Part shown: positions 42,901 through 53,035 of the stretch, in pieces
Position numbering within the stretch: the stretch's first letter is position 1
Layout: each line of letters begins with the position of its first letter
NCBI RefSeq assembly: GCF_001429545.1
Contig: NZ_LMSP01000018.1
Location: 1-64,000 of the forward strand
Reading direction: 5' to 3'
Origin: Paenibacillus sp. Soil787
GTDB lineage: Bacteria; Bacillota; Bacilli; Paenibacillales; NBRC-103111
Length of the DNA stretch: 64,000 nucleotides
The notes under the pieces: generated by a model
Database searches by the model: none
What the model was told of the DNA's origin: nothing
What the model saw: the letters and a program-made list of their open reading frames with translations, nothing else
Program-made: the position numbers and the translations under genes

Positions 42901-44070
42901 TTTGCCTGTTATATTCTGTTCTGGCATGTCACGTCTTGAATGCGTTGATTTTTTAAATTGAAATGTTAACGAAAACTAATCATATTTTGCATACTCCAGA
43001 AGTGCTCAGTACGTTCTTTATTAATCGTTTGTAGCCTAGATGAGCAAATCATAAGTGAGTAATCTTCACATTGTTGGAAGCTATTCTAAGCGTACCGTTT
43101 TATCTGTCTATTTGCTCATTTATCTTGACCATCTCTATGCTAATTTTCATACTACATTTACACTTGGACCATCTCAAAAAAGCAAGTAGGGGGATTATAG
43201 GGGGAGGAAGGATTGGATATTTAAAAGGATTTTATAAGGTCTCTTCTTTAATTCTTCATCTTTAAAAAGATTTCAGAATTAAAGATAGAGTGGCGGTGTT
43301 ACCACTCGCCACGTATTATTTTGTTTGTGCTGGTTTTATTCATTTCGTTTTGGATTCACCAGAATATCATCCTTGACATTTATAGTGCTTGGTCATAAAT
43401 TTGTACGGATATGCCAGTTGAATAGTCTGGAATGGCATTCTGGCTCTCTTGGCATATGCAAATTTTGATAATGCCAACTCTCATCCCAACAGTTCTCTTG
43501 GATTTCACTGAAACCTTGTACACATTTGTAAACTTGTAACTTGACGGAAAGGCACCGATTCAATGATTAACACTTGTATTGAGATTTCCTTTGTTGGCAC
43601 TCAAAAGAGCATTTTAATTTGCCATTGTGACAACCAAGCAAAATAATGAGTTATCCAGTTCATCTTCTGGATGCTTTCTTTGCACCCTGCATATATTTTA
43701 TCGGTCAGCAGTGCTTAAATGCTCTGACGATATGCTCTAGCATTTCTGGATCTATGAGAATAGCTTTGCAATACATAAATTTGCATCGTTATTTTTCGTA
43801 GATTTGTTGGATCATACTTCGGTAAATCATGATGATGCTTGTCGTTGTGATTTGTTAATTCGTTAGCTCAGTCTATGGTATTGACGTATTCTTAACTTCT
43901 TTAGCATTTAAGCATAGCTCATGGTTTATTTATTGTTCAATTTTATTCATCTCAAAACAAATCCTAAGAAATAATGCATACTGGCAAGGGAACATCGTCA
44001 GCACAACCTATTCCGAATAATAATTTTTAAGTGATGCTTAAGTATCCGTTTAACTAACAGATACCTGCCG
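42901..44070. other. Long non-coding stretch
   Basis: About 1.2 kb without a supported gene. An open frame at 43071-43265 would encode a hydrophobic peptide but has no ribosome site. GGATATGCCAG and TTGGCATATGC near 43410 and 43450 form an inverted repeat with further TGGCAT copies between. The end merges into the flank shared with cassette terminators B and D. Confidence 0.4.
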
Positions 44071-44132
44071 CCGATCATACTCTCTGAGCAGTTATTTGTG
44101 TTGTTAGCGATACAGCGGCGAATAAACAAGAA

Positions 44133-44164
44133 ACCACCCTACGATGGTTAGTCGCTAAGGTGGT
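44133..44164 (-). terminator. Cassette-end terminator H (active Rhs operon)
   Basis: ACCACCTTAGCGAC-TAACCA-TCGTAGGGTGGT on the minus strand: the common stem with one bulged base, followed by TTTCTTG. The flank at 44072-44130 (CGATCATACTCTCTGAGC, GTTATTTGTGTTGTTAGCGA) matches copy B closely. Confidence 0.85.
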
Positions 44165-44178
44165 CATCAAATAAATAC

Positions 44179-44631
44179 TTAACTATATATTCTCTGTTGT
44201 CTTTCCTTGTCTTGCATTAAGTTGTACATAAAAAGATAAATGTCTTGACTTTCTTCCATGTCATCATTAAATGACGGATCAACCAAGTTAAGTTCGTCAT
44301 ATTGCCAAGAGGTGTAGGTTACTGTAAACACTATATTCTCGTTTTGTAAGATACTAAAGTGGTTATGATGGTCTTCTCTAACTAAAGTGATTTTACAATT
44401 TGTATCACTCAAACAGATTTTCTCATCGTCTGCTTGAAAATAGAGCTTGTTGTCCTTCTTATAGAGCAGGATTAAGTAACCATTCGTTTGTTCATAATGT
44501 CCTTGAATTTTGACGTTTGGTTCTGGTCTAGCTATGATGTTTTTTTCGCCAGTATCAGGATCGAACATCATCATTTCTTTCCAGACCTGCCCATTTTCGA
44601 GTAGCAAATGTTCTCTGTTAAGTTGCTTCAT
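44179..44631 (-). CDS. Putative immunity protein of the full-length Rhs toxin
   Basis: A 150-residue soluble acidic protein, MKQLNREHLLLENGQVWKEM at the start, mostly beta strands, not recognised. AGAGGT lies 8 bases before the ATG, 16 bp after the Rhs stop. It ends 14 bp before terminator H. Being directly behind the toxin tip of the only complete Rhs gene it should be the cognate antidote. Confidence 0.7.
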   Translation of the reverse strand: MKQLNREHLLLENGQVWKEMMMFDPDTGEKNIIARPEPNVKIQGHYEQTNGYLILLYKKDNKLYFQADDEKICLSDTNCKITLVREDHHNHFSILQNENIVFTVTYTSWQYDELNLVDPSFNDDMEESQDIYLFMYNLMQDKERQQRIYS

Positions 44632-44647
44632 AATGTGACCTCTTTCT

Positions 44648-47600
44648 TCACTCTATCCCAGCACGTTTATTAAATTCGGGAGAAGTACGTTTGGCACTAT
44701 CAATGATGTTTTCAAAGGACTTGCCTTTGTTGACTAACGATTCAAAACTTGGGCCAAGTTTATCACCATACTTTTCAATATTTCGGGCATAAATCTCTTC
44801 TAGTAGTTCGGGAGAGGTCATATCCTTATACTTTACTCCTATGTCCCTTCTGGCTTGATGTAGTGCTCGTGCGATGGCTTCTAAACTAGCTCCTGACTCT
44901 CTCATTGAAGATTCCATACTACTTAACCCTCTGACTTCTTGTACATAAGCTTGACGGACTGCAATATTAGCAGCAGCTCCCGCTTCTGGAGTTATCTCTT
45001 CTATAATTCGTTCTGCCCTTGCCGCAACAGGTGCTGATAGATAAGCAAACTCAACCGCTGTAAAACCAAGAAACAACCCCGATGTAAATATTTCCAATCC
45101 ATGCTCAAATACAGGAGCGTATAGTTTCTTCTTTATAGCAAGTTCAATATCATTATCATTCTGTGTTACTGTCATATCCCCTAAAAGATACATGTAATAC
45201 AGGTCATCGATGGTAATGTCCACAACGTTATTCAATAATTGAGCTTTTGCCCACTCAGCATTTCCGTCATTTCCGACAGCTAGACCAAATAAGTAATCTG
45301 ATTGATTTTTATCAAAATATCCATAATAATGAACACTTTGATGAAGTTCATTTAATGCCCACGAAAAACCCTGTCCACTTGACTTACCCGTATTAATCAA
45401 TTGATTTAAATCACTTGCGTTTCTTTGTTTAAAGAAACCACTAGGATCGATAAAGTTTATGGGGTTATTACTAACATACGCATAACCATTCTGACTTTGA
45501 GGATTCCAAAGTGAGCCCTTATACGTATCCTCACTAATAAACCGCCCAAGCTCCGGCTTATAGTACCTAGCTCTAGCATAAGACAGACCACTATAGTAAT
45601 CATACCCTAATCCTGTATATCCGAAAAGGTTATCCGGTCCCGGCCAGTTAACGTCAAATTTCTTCGCGTCTGTTGGAATGCCGAATTCATCATAGTGGTA
45701 GCGTGACGATACGCGGCCGTCCTTTTCGATCAGGCCAAGAGCGCTGCCCAGCGCATCGTTCAAGTAGTAGAGTGTCCGGGGCGCTACGCCCGGCTCAGCT
45801 CCTGCCGTGCCGTCGTGAGGATCCCATCCGTTATTAGCGTCGTACGCTGGCAGGTAGTTCATGCTGATTCGTTCTCCACCTGCTCCATACGTATAAGTCT
45901 CTTTCCAGCGATAGTAGTCGTTCGCACCGCTTAATTGATCCTTATCCGTGACTTGAAGAGGTTCAGGAAGGGCTAGGCTAACATCGTTCGTATAATTAAA
46001 TTCCCAATGCTTTTTCTTAAATTCCTTTTCCCAGCCTTCGCGCGGTCCTCCTGGATGCATATCCGGATAGGGTTCTTCCACTTGCCCACACTTCTTAGCC
46101 AGTCCTGGAGGTATGAATCCAGGCGGTACTTCATGACAATTAGCATTACTATTGCCATTATTTGCGTTACTATTTCCATTACCGTTCCCATTGCCCTGAC
46201 CATTCCCATTACTGTGGTCGGTTGGACCATGATCAACATCCACGGTCATCTTCGTCCGGTTGCCATCTCCGTCGTATGTGTAACGAGAGATATCACCCTT
46301 CTCACTAACGTGCTGAGCGAGGTAGTTGGCTGCATTCCAGCCATACTGTTCGAGCACTTGAGGCACGCTTGTTGTAACTGATGCAGTGCTGAACGTTTGT
46401 CCGTATACGTTAGAAGGCACTGAAGTTCCACCATACACGAGACTGGATACGGAAAGCATACTCGCCGGCGTCACATCATCATTGTTGACGACTCCCATGA
46501 CCTTGAGCAGATTACCTCGCAGATCGTAGGTGAAATCTTTGTAATCCAAGCCATTTTGCCAGTGAGTTAGCTTATCTACCCCATCATACGTATACTCCTC
46601 GAGGCTCGATATTCCACTCCAAGCGAGTTGTTTGCTCAGACGATTACCCACTGCATCATAGTTGTAATTCGTGGTAATCGGATCTGTTGTAGCTGTAGAA
46701 CCAGGGTTGATCTGCTGAACTTGCTTAAGCTGGTTCAGTGCGTCATACGCATATTCCGTTATTACGGATTCCGGATGACCACTGCTATCCGTGTCGTCTT
46801 CGTCATTGCCGTCCGTGGATCGCTCCATACGAATCCGATTGCCGACAGGGTCGTATGCATAGGTCAATTGCTCGACAACTTTACCGAATTGATTGGCATG
46901 GCGAATGTTCATGACTTGACCTACAGCATCATATTGATAGCTGCTAACACCTTGTGTAGGCAATGTCTTTGATAAGAGAAGACCTCTTGCATCGTAGGCA
47001 TATTGGGTCGTAAGTCCGCTTCCATCGGTCACACTGGTCATGCGATCTATCAGATCGTAGCCGTAGCTAACCGCGCTGCCATCCGGATAAGTCACTTTGC
47101 TCCGCTGATTTGTAGGTGTCCACTCGTAACGTATGGTTTGACGAGCCCCGTTCGTTACCTGCGTCAATCGATTCAATACATCGAAGGCATACGTTGTCGT
47201 GCCTTGTTCATCCTGCATCATCGTACGTCGGCCCAAAGCATCATATGCGTAGTGGACAGAGGTTTTGTCCGAATAAAGCATATCCGTTAGATGATTTACG
47301 TTATCATACTTATAGGAAGTCTTCTTCCCGTCCGGGTGTGCAATGCTGCTCATATTTCCGTTATCGTCATAAGCAAGCTGGGTCATTTGCTGCAGTGGAT
47401 CAATTTGGGCAATTAATTCATCTCGCATATTATATTGATAGCTCGTCAATCGATTCAGGGCGTCGGTTTTCCCCGTGATGTTGCCTACTGCATCGTACGT
47501 ATAGCCAGTCTTTGCTCCCAACGCATTCGTCACGGAAGTCAGTCGACCTAGCAAGTCGTACGAATAGCTCGTTGTTTGCTGTTTGGCGTCTGTTATTGCC

Positions 47601-50600
47601 TGAATGCGGCCAACAGGATCATAGGACATGTTCGTCACCTGATTCATGGCATTCATTATGGATGTTGTACGACCCAATGCATCATAAGTATACTTGTTAA
47701 CTTCACCCGCTTGATCCTTAGACGAAATGACTCGACCAAGTTCATCCCTTTGCATAGAAGTCGTATTACCTAACGGATCCACCGTACCGACCAGCATGCC
47801 ACGGGCATCATACTGCATCGTCCAGACTGCCCCATTCGCCTTCACAGTACGTATAAGGAGACCCGCCTCATCATAAGTGAAAGTTGTGCTATGAAGAGTT
47901 GCATCTGTCACTTTTACGATTTGACCTACAGGATCATATTCGTATATCGTGCTGCTGCCGAGCGCATTTGTTAATTTGGTCAGGCGTCCCAGCTTATCGT
48001 ATTCATTCGTTGTTATAGCGCCGGATGCATCTGTTACGGAAATCGGCAGATTTCTTTTATCATACTGAGTGACGGTTACATTTCCTTTCGGATCGGTTTT
48101 TTTCGTCACGTTGCCATTGCCATCATATTCGAAATGAGTCACCAAGAAGACATCGTTGTCATGGTCACCCTTCTCGTGGACGATCATCGTATCCAGACGG
48201 TTGACGTTATTGTAATGGTATTCAGTAACGGCCCCCTTCGGATCGATCGTTTCCTTTACATTGCCGAATACATCATATTTCACCTTGCTCATTTGTTTAG
48301 TGTCAAGATCTCGAGAAACGGATCTATCCATAGAAGTCATATGATCGAAAGACCCGACATATCCCAGATGAGTTTCGCCACCTGCAGGGTCCCGGTGATA
48401 AATAAGATTACTATCGGTATCGTATTGGAACTCTTCTTTTTGCTGCAGCGCATCTGTTCTCGATTTTACACGATCCCTTTCATCGTATTCGATTCTGTTG
48501 ATTTGATTCAAGGCGTCCGTGATTGATGTCACGCGATGCAGTCCATCACGTTGCAAATGCTGACGATAACCAAGCGGATCCGTCACGAATTCAGCAAATC
48601 CGGATGCGTCGTTTTTAATATTTACGGTTTCGCCCTTCGGATTCGTAATTGAGGTCGGCAAACCTCGGCTGTCATGTATGATCGTATAAGAATGCCCAAG
48701 TGCATCTTGAATGCCTGTTATATTGCCTTTTTCATCATAACCCAACAAGGTCATATTTCCGAGTGCATCAGTGATTTGATGTGGCTTATTCAAGCTATTG
48801 TACTCGATCGTTGTCACGTTTCCGTATGGATCGATAACCTGATGCATGTTCCCCTGCAAATCGTATTGGTAGGTCATCGTATAGCCATTACGATCCGTCT
48901 TGCTCGTTATATTATCATTTTCGTCATAATCGAAGTGTTCGCTTGTACCATCTAGGTACTCCACATCCGTTTGCCGATAACGAGCATCAAAATGGTACAC
49001 CGTTGTGTGTCCTTCATCCTCGGTAACGGTTGTCATCTTTTGATCTGGCGTATACATCATCGTTCTGGTAACACCATAAAAATCCCGCTGTACGCGAACC
49101 CGCCCAGCCTCGTCATACTCATTGGTAATAGTCGCATCCCCATTGGGGTTCGACAAACTTGTCATCCGATGCTCATGATCGTAGCCGAACCGAATCTTGG
49201 CACCATCGGGCAGATGAATAACGTTCAATTCATGACGCAAGTCATTATACTCATACTCTGCATATCGTCCGGTTTGATCGGTTACGCGGGCAATTTTACC
49301 GCCGTTTCCGTATGTAAATGATAAACTTGCGCCCTCAGTCGATGCCTCTATGAGCAGTGTGCCTTTATATTTCAATTTTGTCATGTTGCCATTGGTATCC
49401 GTGATGCTTAGCAGCGCACCGTCTTCCCGGAACCGATACTTCCACTTCTGCGAATTTGTCATTTCATACGTGCCGTCCGTAAGCTTCTCAAGCGTATTAA
49501 AGAATCCCGGTGGCGTTTCGTATTTCCCATCTGACAACGGAATATATGGATACTTCGCTCCTTCCGGTGTAACTACATACATAATATTTTGATCTCTTAA
49601 TTCCAACCGCCACTCGAAAGTGTGATGCCAGCCTACCCCCATCGCCCCATCGTAAAGGTCTCTGGATTGGTAAGTGACTGTAAATTGAAGTGGCATAATC
49701 GCCTGCAACGACAGGTTTGTATGACTGAATGCAAAGTTACCTGTAGCTAGATTAATTGGATCTCCAGTTAATGGACCAGGGAACTTTAGATTATGAGATT
49801 GTGCTTCTGCTAAAAAGTCTGCCTCGTGATCAATCACATCGTAAGAACGTAACGGATTGAAAATGAGCAGATTCCAATGCTTCATTACCCAGCCCGGACA
49901 AAGCTCGTGGTCGCTGCATTCCGGTACTGTGAGGCCGTTGTCATGGGCGATTAACTCAACTTTTTCATTGATAAGAGGGATCTCATAAACCTTATGATAA
50001 TAGGCGGCTATCGCCGACCAGAGTACGCCGAAATCTTTGGCTACATATCTCAGCACGTTGATTTCCTGTGAACCTGCTGATTCCTTATTATCATATCCCC
50101 TGGTGACATGCGTTTTGATGATTGCGATCAGGTAGGGATCCAACTGTACTTCAACAGACCATTTTCCGATCATATTTTGCGGCGTTGTTGTGGAGTTTAT
50201 TGGGAAATCATTGAAGTAGCTTGCATCTACAGATTTGCCATCCATCCAATTTGGATGCTCCCCCCACCATCCTTCGTTGTTGTCTTTAGGTACTACATCC
50301 GCTGTATATTCGGCCGTGCCAACGGATACTCCCGGATTATCATGGTTAAAATACTCAATCTCAACGGTAACGGTATTTTTCACGTTGGAAACGGCCGGGT
50401 TGTTGATTTCGGCGATACCGCTAATGACATGAGTAGTTTTGGTTAAGTCCGCGTTTGGATTTACTGTTACATACTTCGGCGCCGGCGGAGCTGGGTTGAA
50501 GATCGAAACATTCGAATCCACGCCATAATAAACCGGATTCCCATCGTCATCTGTTGTCGGGGCATCGGTTGGCGTTACGCAAACTTGATATGCGCCTTCT

Positions 50601-50986
50601 TGTAAAGGTGCCCCGTTTGTAAACCCATTCCAGGTAAATTTGTTATATACCGTCGGCTGCCCAGGCGGTGATGTCGGGTAGCTGCCAGAATGAATCATTT
50701 GCAAGAAATTCGGCACAATCCCTGCTGAAGGTTCACATATTTGAATGTTGGTAGAGTGGGAAGTTTGCTGGTGCCCGATATGCATATCCGGATCATTATA
50801 AACAAATGTGAGATCAGTCTGCCCTCCATAGATTGGGCTAAACTTATTAGGATTCACTTGTAAGGTAGTGCTTGCTTCCGCAATACCCATACGATCTCCG
50901 GGAAATAAGGGGACGCCGGATAACACGAGCACAATAGCCAATAGTAAGGCGATGACAGGCTTTCCTTTTCGCAATCTTTTTTTCAT
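44648..50986 (-). CDS. Full-length secreted Rhs/YD-repeat protein with C-terminal toxin tip
   Basis: A 2112-residue WapA-like exported protein. A signal peptide (KPVIALLLAIVLVLSGVPLF) ends near AEAST. Residues 50-400 are beta-rich; GDPINLATGNFAFSHTNLSL near 410 starts the Rhs cage, followed by about 40 YD repeats (GYTYDAVGNITGKTDALNRL). A Gly/Asn-rich low-complexity insert lies near 1600. The core ends with YARARYYKPELGRFISEDTY, KGSLWNPQSQNGYAYV, DPSGF, the autocleavage-type junction. The last 263 residues are the toxin: a pre-toxin motif (YLFGLAVGNDGNAEWAK), a helical stretch, then IYARNIEKYGDKLGPSFE and KGKSFENIIDSAKRT, an ending I recall from other polymorphic toxins but cannot assign an activity. 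It is the third gene of the riboswitch 3 operon. Confidence 0.92.
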   Translation of the reverse strand: MKKRLRKGKPVIALLLAIVLVLSGVPLFPGDRMGIAEASTTLQVNPNKFSPIYGGQTDLTFVYNDPDMHIGHQQTSHSTNIQICEPSAGIVPNFLQMIHSGSYPTSPPGQPTVYNKFTWNGFTNGAPLQEGAYQVCVTPTDAPTTDDDGNPVYYGVDSNVSIFNPAPPAPKYVTVNPNADLTKTTHVISGIAEINNPAVSNVKNTVTVEIEYFNHDNPGVSVGTAEYTADVVPKDNNEGWWGEHPNWMDGKSVDASYFNDFPINSTTTPQNMIGKWSVEVQLDPYLIAIIKTHVTRGYDNKESAGSQEINVLRYVAKDFGVLWSAIAAYYHKVYEIPLINEKVELIAHDNGLTVPECSDHELCPGWVMKHWNLLIFNPLRSYDVIDHEADFLAEAQSHNLKFPGPLTGDPINLATGNFAFSHTNLSLQAIMPLQFTVTYQSRDLYDGAMGVGWHHTFEWRLELRDQNIMYVVTPEGAKYPYIPLSDGKYETPPGFFNTLEKLTDGTYEMTNSQKWKYRFREDGALLSITDTNGNMTKLKYKGTLLIEASTEGASLSFTYGNGGKIARVTDQTGRYAEYEYNDLRHELNVIHLPDGAKIRFGYDHEHRMTSLSNPNGDATITNEYDEAGRVRVQRDFYGVTRTMMYTPDQKMTTVTEDEGHTTVYHFDARYRQTDVEYLDGTSEHFDYDENDNITSKTDRNGYTMTYQYDLQGNMHQVIDPYGNVTTIEYNSLNKPHQITDALGNMTLLGYDEKGNITGIQDALGHSYTIIHDSRGLPTSITNPKGETVNIKNDASGFAEFVTDPLGYRQHLQRDGLHRVTSITDALNQINRIEYDERDRVKSRTDALQQKEEFQYDTDSNLIYHRDPAGGETHLGYVGSFDHMTSMDRSVSRDLDTKQMSKVKYDVFGNVKETIDPKGAVTEYHYNNVNRLDTMIVHEKGDHDNDVFLVTHFEYDGNGNVTKKTDPKGNVTVTQYDKRNLPISVTDASGAITTNEYDKLGRLTKLTNALGSSTIYEYDPVGQIVKVTDATLHSTTFTYDEAGLLIRTVKANGAVWTMQYDARGMLVGTVDPLGNTTSMQRDELGRVISSKDQAGEVNKYTYDALGRTTSIMNAMNQVTNMSYDPVGRIQAITDAKQQTTSYSYDLLGRLTSVTNALGAKTGYTYDAVGNITGKTDALNRLTSYQYNMRDELIAQIDPLQQMTQLAYDDNGNMSSIAHPDGKKTSYKYDNVNHLTDMLYSDKTSVHYAYDALGRRTMMQDEQGTTTYAFDVLNRLTQVTNGARQTIRYEWTPTNQRSKVTYPDGSAVSYGYDLIDRMTSVTDGSGLTTQYAYDARGLLLSKTLPTQGVSSYQYDAVGQVMNIRHANQFGKVVEQLTYAYDPVGNRIRMERSTDGNDEDDTDSSGHPESVITEYAYDALNQLKQVQQINPGSTATTDPITTNYNYDAVGNRLSKQLAWSGISSLEEYTYDGVDKLTHWQNGLDYKDFTYDLRGNLLKVMGVVNNDDVTPASMLSVSSLVYGGTSVPSNVYGQTFSTASVTTSVPQVLEQYGWNAANYLAQHVSEKGDISRYTYDGDGNRTKMTVDVDHGPTDHSNGNGQGNGNGNGNSNANNGNSNANCHEVPPGFIPPGLAKKCGQVEEPYPDMHPGGPREGWEKEFKKKHWEFNYTNDVSLALPEPLQVTDKDQLSGANDYYRWKETYTYGAGGERISMNYLPAYDANNGWDPHDGTAGAEPGVAPRTLYYLNDALGSALGLIEKDGRVSSRYHYDEFGIPTDAKKFDVNWPGPDNLFGYTGLGYDYYSGLSYARARYYKPELGRFISEDTYKGSLWNPQSQNGYAYVSNNPINFIDPSGFFKQRNASDLNQLINTGKSSGQGFSWALNELHQSVHYYGYFDKNQSDYLFGLAVGNDGNAEWAKAQLLNNVVDITIDDLYYMYLLGDMTVTQNDNDIELAIKKKLYAPVFEHGLEIFTSGLFLGFTAVEFAYLSAPVAARAERIIEEITPEAGAAANIAVRQAYVQEVRGLSSMESSMRESGASLEAIARALHQARRDIGVKYKDMTSPELLEEIYARNIEKYGDKLGPSFESLVNKGKSFENIIDSAKRTSPEFNKRAGIE

Positions 50987-51002
50987 GATAGTTCCCTCGT
51001 TT

Positions 51003-53000
51003 TCAAAGTTTATGTAGGTGCTCTAATATACGGAGCATAACAATCGCAGCTTGAGCTCGGGTAGAGGCATCAGAAGGACGTAGTCCCTCGCTGTCTCCTT
51101 CGATCAGCTTCTGCTGGACAGCAAGTGCTGCATATGGTTTTGCCCATTCGCTCACCTTATCGGCATCCTTGTAAGTGAGTGCTTTGCTTAAATCAGATGG
51201 ACTCATACTTTTCGCTTGCTGTTCGATTCCTAAAGCACGCACAAGCATCGCCATCATCTGCTCGCGGGTAATGCTTTGGTCAGGACCGAATACATCGCCA
51301 TCCCCTTGTATAATTCCCGCTTTATAAGCTGCTTCCACCCAGCCGGCACTCCAATGAGCTGCGCCTACATCTTTGAATGTGGCCTTGCCACTTAGGTCTT
51401 CCTTCAACCCGAGAGCCCCGACCAGCATTTTCGTAAACTGTCCTCGGGTTAATGAAGCATCTGGGACAAAGTTGGTAGTTTCCATCCCATTGACGATCCA
51501 TCTAGACGCCAAAATTTCAATCGGCTGCTGTGCCCAATGCCCTTTAATATCAGTGAAACGGACGTCATTGATCATTAATGAATAAGTACCTTCTTGAGTG
51601 ATAGGCGTTCCGACATTACAGTCATTGCTATTCACGGTACCGCCGCTATAAACCCACTCTTTCAAGACCTCATCGTAATGATAAATACCCATCTTGAGCA
51701 TTTGCTGTGGAGCCACTTCCCTATCTTTACATGAAAAGTTGAGCGCAAGCGGTTTTATGGCATTTTTGAATGAGATGCTCCAAGCTGCACTCACTGGCTT
51801 CAAGCTGCTCGGTGATGTTGCAATTGCTGCCTTATCCGTCGTTTGTTTTATTTCCACCCAAGTGTTGTCGGTAAACGTATCTTTATCAACTTTAAGCGAG
51901 ACGTTGCCATGATCGGCAGAGAGCTCGCCTCCTTCGGGGCCGATTTGCTTTCGTGCTTCCTCTGATATAACCGGTGCCGATCCATATTGCGTAGGCTGTG
52001 TGTCTGGTGTTTCTATGCGTACAGGCAGCCGGTAAACAAATGCGCCATTCGATCCTTTAATAATAGATTGGCTGCCATTAAATCCATAAAACATATTGGT
52101 AGTCGATGGCGGGGCCAGTTCAAACGTTTCCTTGGTCTGTAAGTTTACGCCTTCGATAGCTGGCTGGCCATTCTGATCATCAATCCATGCGGCCGTACCG
52201 TTTCCAACCTTAACACTCAAGTATTCACGAGCTCTTAGAATCGCAGGTGTTAAATCCTTGGCTCCAGATACCGGCTCGATAGCGTTGATCATGACATACT
52301 TGCTAAGATCTCCAACATGTTGGAGCCAAACCGCGTAAGTACCGTTAAAATCGAACTCTAGTACGTATTCCCCATAACTTAGATCAACGACATTAGTAAC
52401 GACTCCACTTTTGATATCATATAAGCTTAATCCGTCATTTGAATTCTTATATAACACTTTTCCATCGGCGACTTTGGGGATTCTTCCTTTTCCAATCAAC
52501 TTGTCTACTCCTGTTGCAGAATCGTACACATACATCTGATTCTCATTGACCCCGTCATACCAAACAACATAGGTACCATCCGTACTGGCTTGAAGGAAAT
52601 AACCCGGTTGCGAGTTAACTTTGGTTATTTGTTTGGATGTCAAGTTGTAACTATATACATCCATCTTAAATGACGATACATTGCTGGACCAGACAACAAG
52701 GTTGCCCTTCATGGAAGGATTGACCTTCCTATCGGTTGTATTAGTAATCTGAGTTTTAACTCCCGTCGTTACATCTTTCATATAAATCTGTTTGATCCCT
52801 TTATCATCGTTGTCGGCAAAGGCCATGTAGTTGCCGGATACCGTAATGTCGCCACCTTCTGGCATGACATCTGTTGGCGTATCGGAAAATGTATAGCTCA
52901 CAGAAGCGTGAGCAACTATCGGAGGCCAACCTTCTAAACTCGTCCCATATAGAAGACATGCCAAACCTAAACATATCAGTCGTTTCAAACTTTTCCCCAT
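51003..53000 (-). CDS. Secreted beta-propeller protein with three SLH domains
   Basis: A 665-residue exported protein. Signal peptide about 1-33 (LICLGLACLLYGTSLEG, VAHAS). TolB-like repeats follow (about 40-330: MAFADNDDKGIKQIYMKDV, VWYDGVNENQMYVYDSATG), then a ZU5-like part (ADHGNVSLKVDKDTFTDNTW), and three SLH modules (FTDIKGHWAQQPIEILASRW, FKDVGAAHWSAGWVEAAYKA, YKDADKVSEWAKPYAALAVQ) that tether it to the wall. It lies 16 bp ahead of the Rhs gene, so it may help display or anchor the Rhs protein; this is inference. A deleted riboswitch copy lies just upstream. Confidence 0.9.
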   Translation of the reverse strand: MGKSLKRLICLGLACLLYGTSLEGWPPIVAHASVSYTFSDTPTDVMPEGGDITVSGNYMAFADNDDKGIKQIYMKDVTTGVKTQITNTTDRKVNPSMKGNLVVWSSNVSSFKMDVYSYNLTSKQITKVNSQPGYFLQASTDGTYVVWYDGVNENQMYVYDSATGVDKLIGKGRIPKVADGKVLYKNSNDGLSLYDIKSGVVTNVVDLSYGEYVLEFDFNGTYAVWLQHVGDLSKYVMINAIEPVSGAKDLTPAILRAREYLSVKVGNGTAAWIDDQNGQPAIEGVNLQTKETFELAPPSTTNMFYGFNGSQSIIKGSNGAFVYRLPVRIETPDTQPTQYGSAPVISEEARKQIGPEGGELSADHGNVSLKVDKDTFTDNTWVEIKQTTDKAAIATSPSSLKPVSAAWSISFKNAIKPLALNFSCKDREVAPQQMLKMGIYHYDEVLKEWVYSGGTVNSNDCNVGTPITQEGTYSLMINDVRFTDIKGHWAQQPIEILASRWIVNGMETTNFVPDASLTRGQFTKMLVGALGLKEDLSGKATFKDVGAAHWSAGWVEAAYKAGIIQGDGDVFGPDQSITREQMMAMLVRALGIEQQAKSMSPSDLSKALTYKDADKVSEWAKPYAALAVQQKLIEGDSEGLRPSDASTRAQAAIVMLRILEHLHKL

Positions 53001-53035
53001 TTTCGTTATTGCTCCCTTCGATATGCAAACCAAAA

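Noticed and set aside
43071..43265. 64-codon hydrophobic open frame on the plus strand
   Set aside because: It starts with TTG, has no ribosome site, and lies in a long non-coding stretch; probably chance.
20662..44164. The repeated hairpins as a CRISPR array
   Set aside because: The copies are kilobases apart with whole genes between them, are strong terminators, and no cas gene is present.
46007..50446. Several long plus-strand frames opposite the Rhs gene
   Set aside because: They mirror the YD-repeat codon pattern on the other strand and lack start signals.
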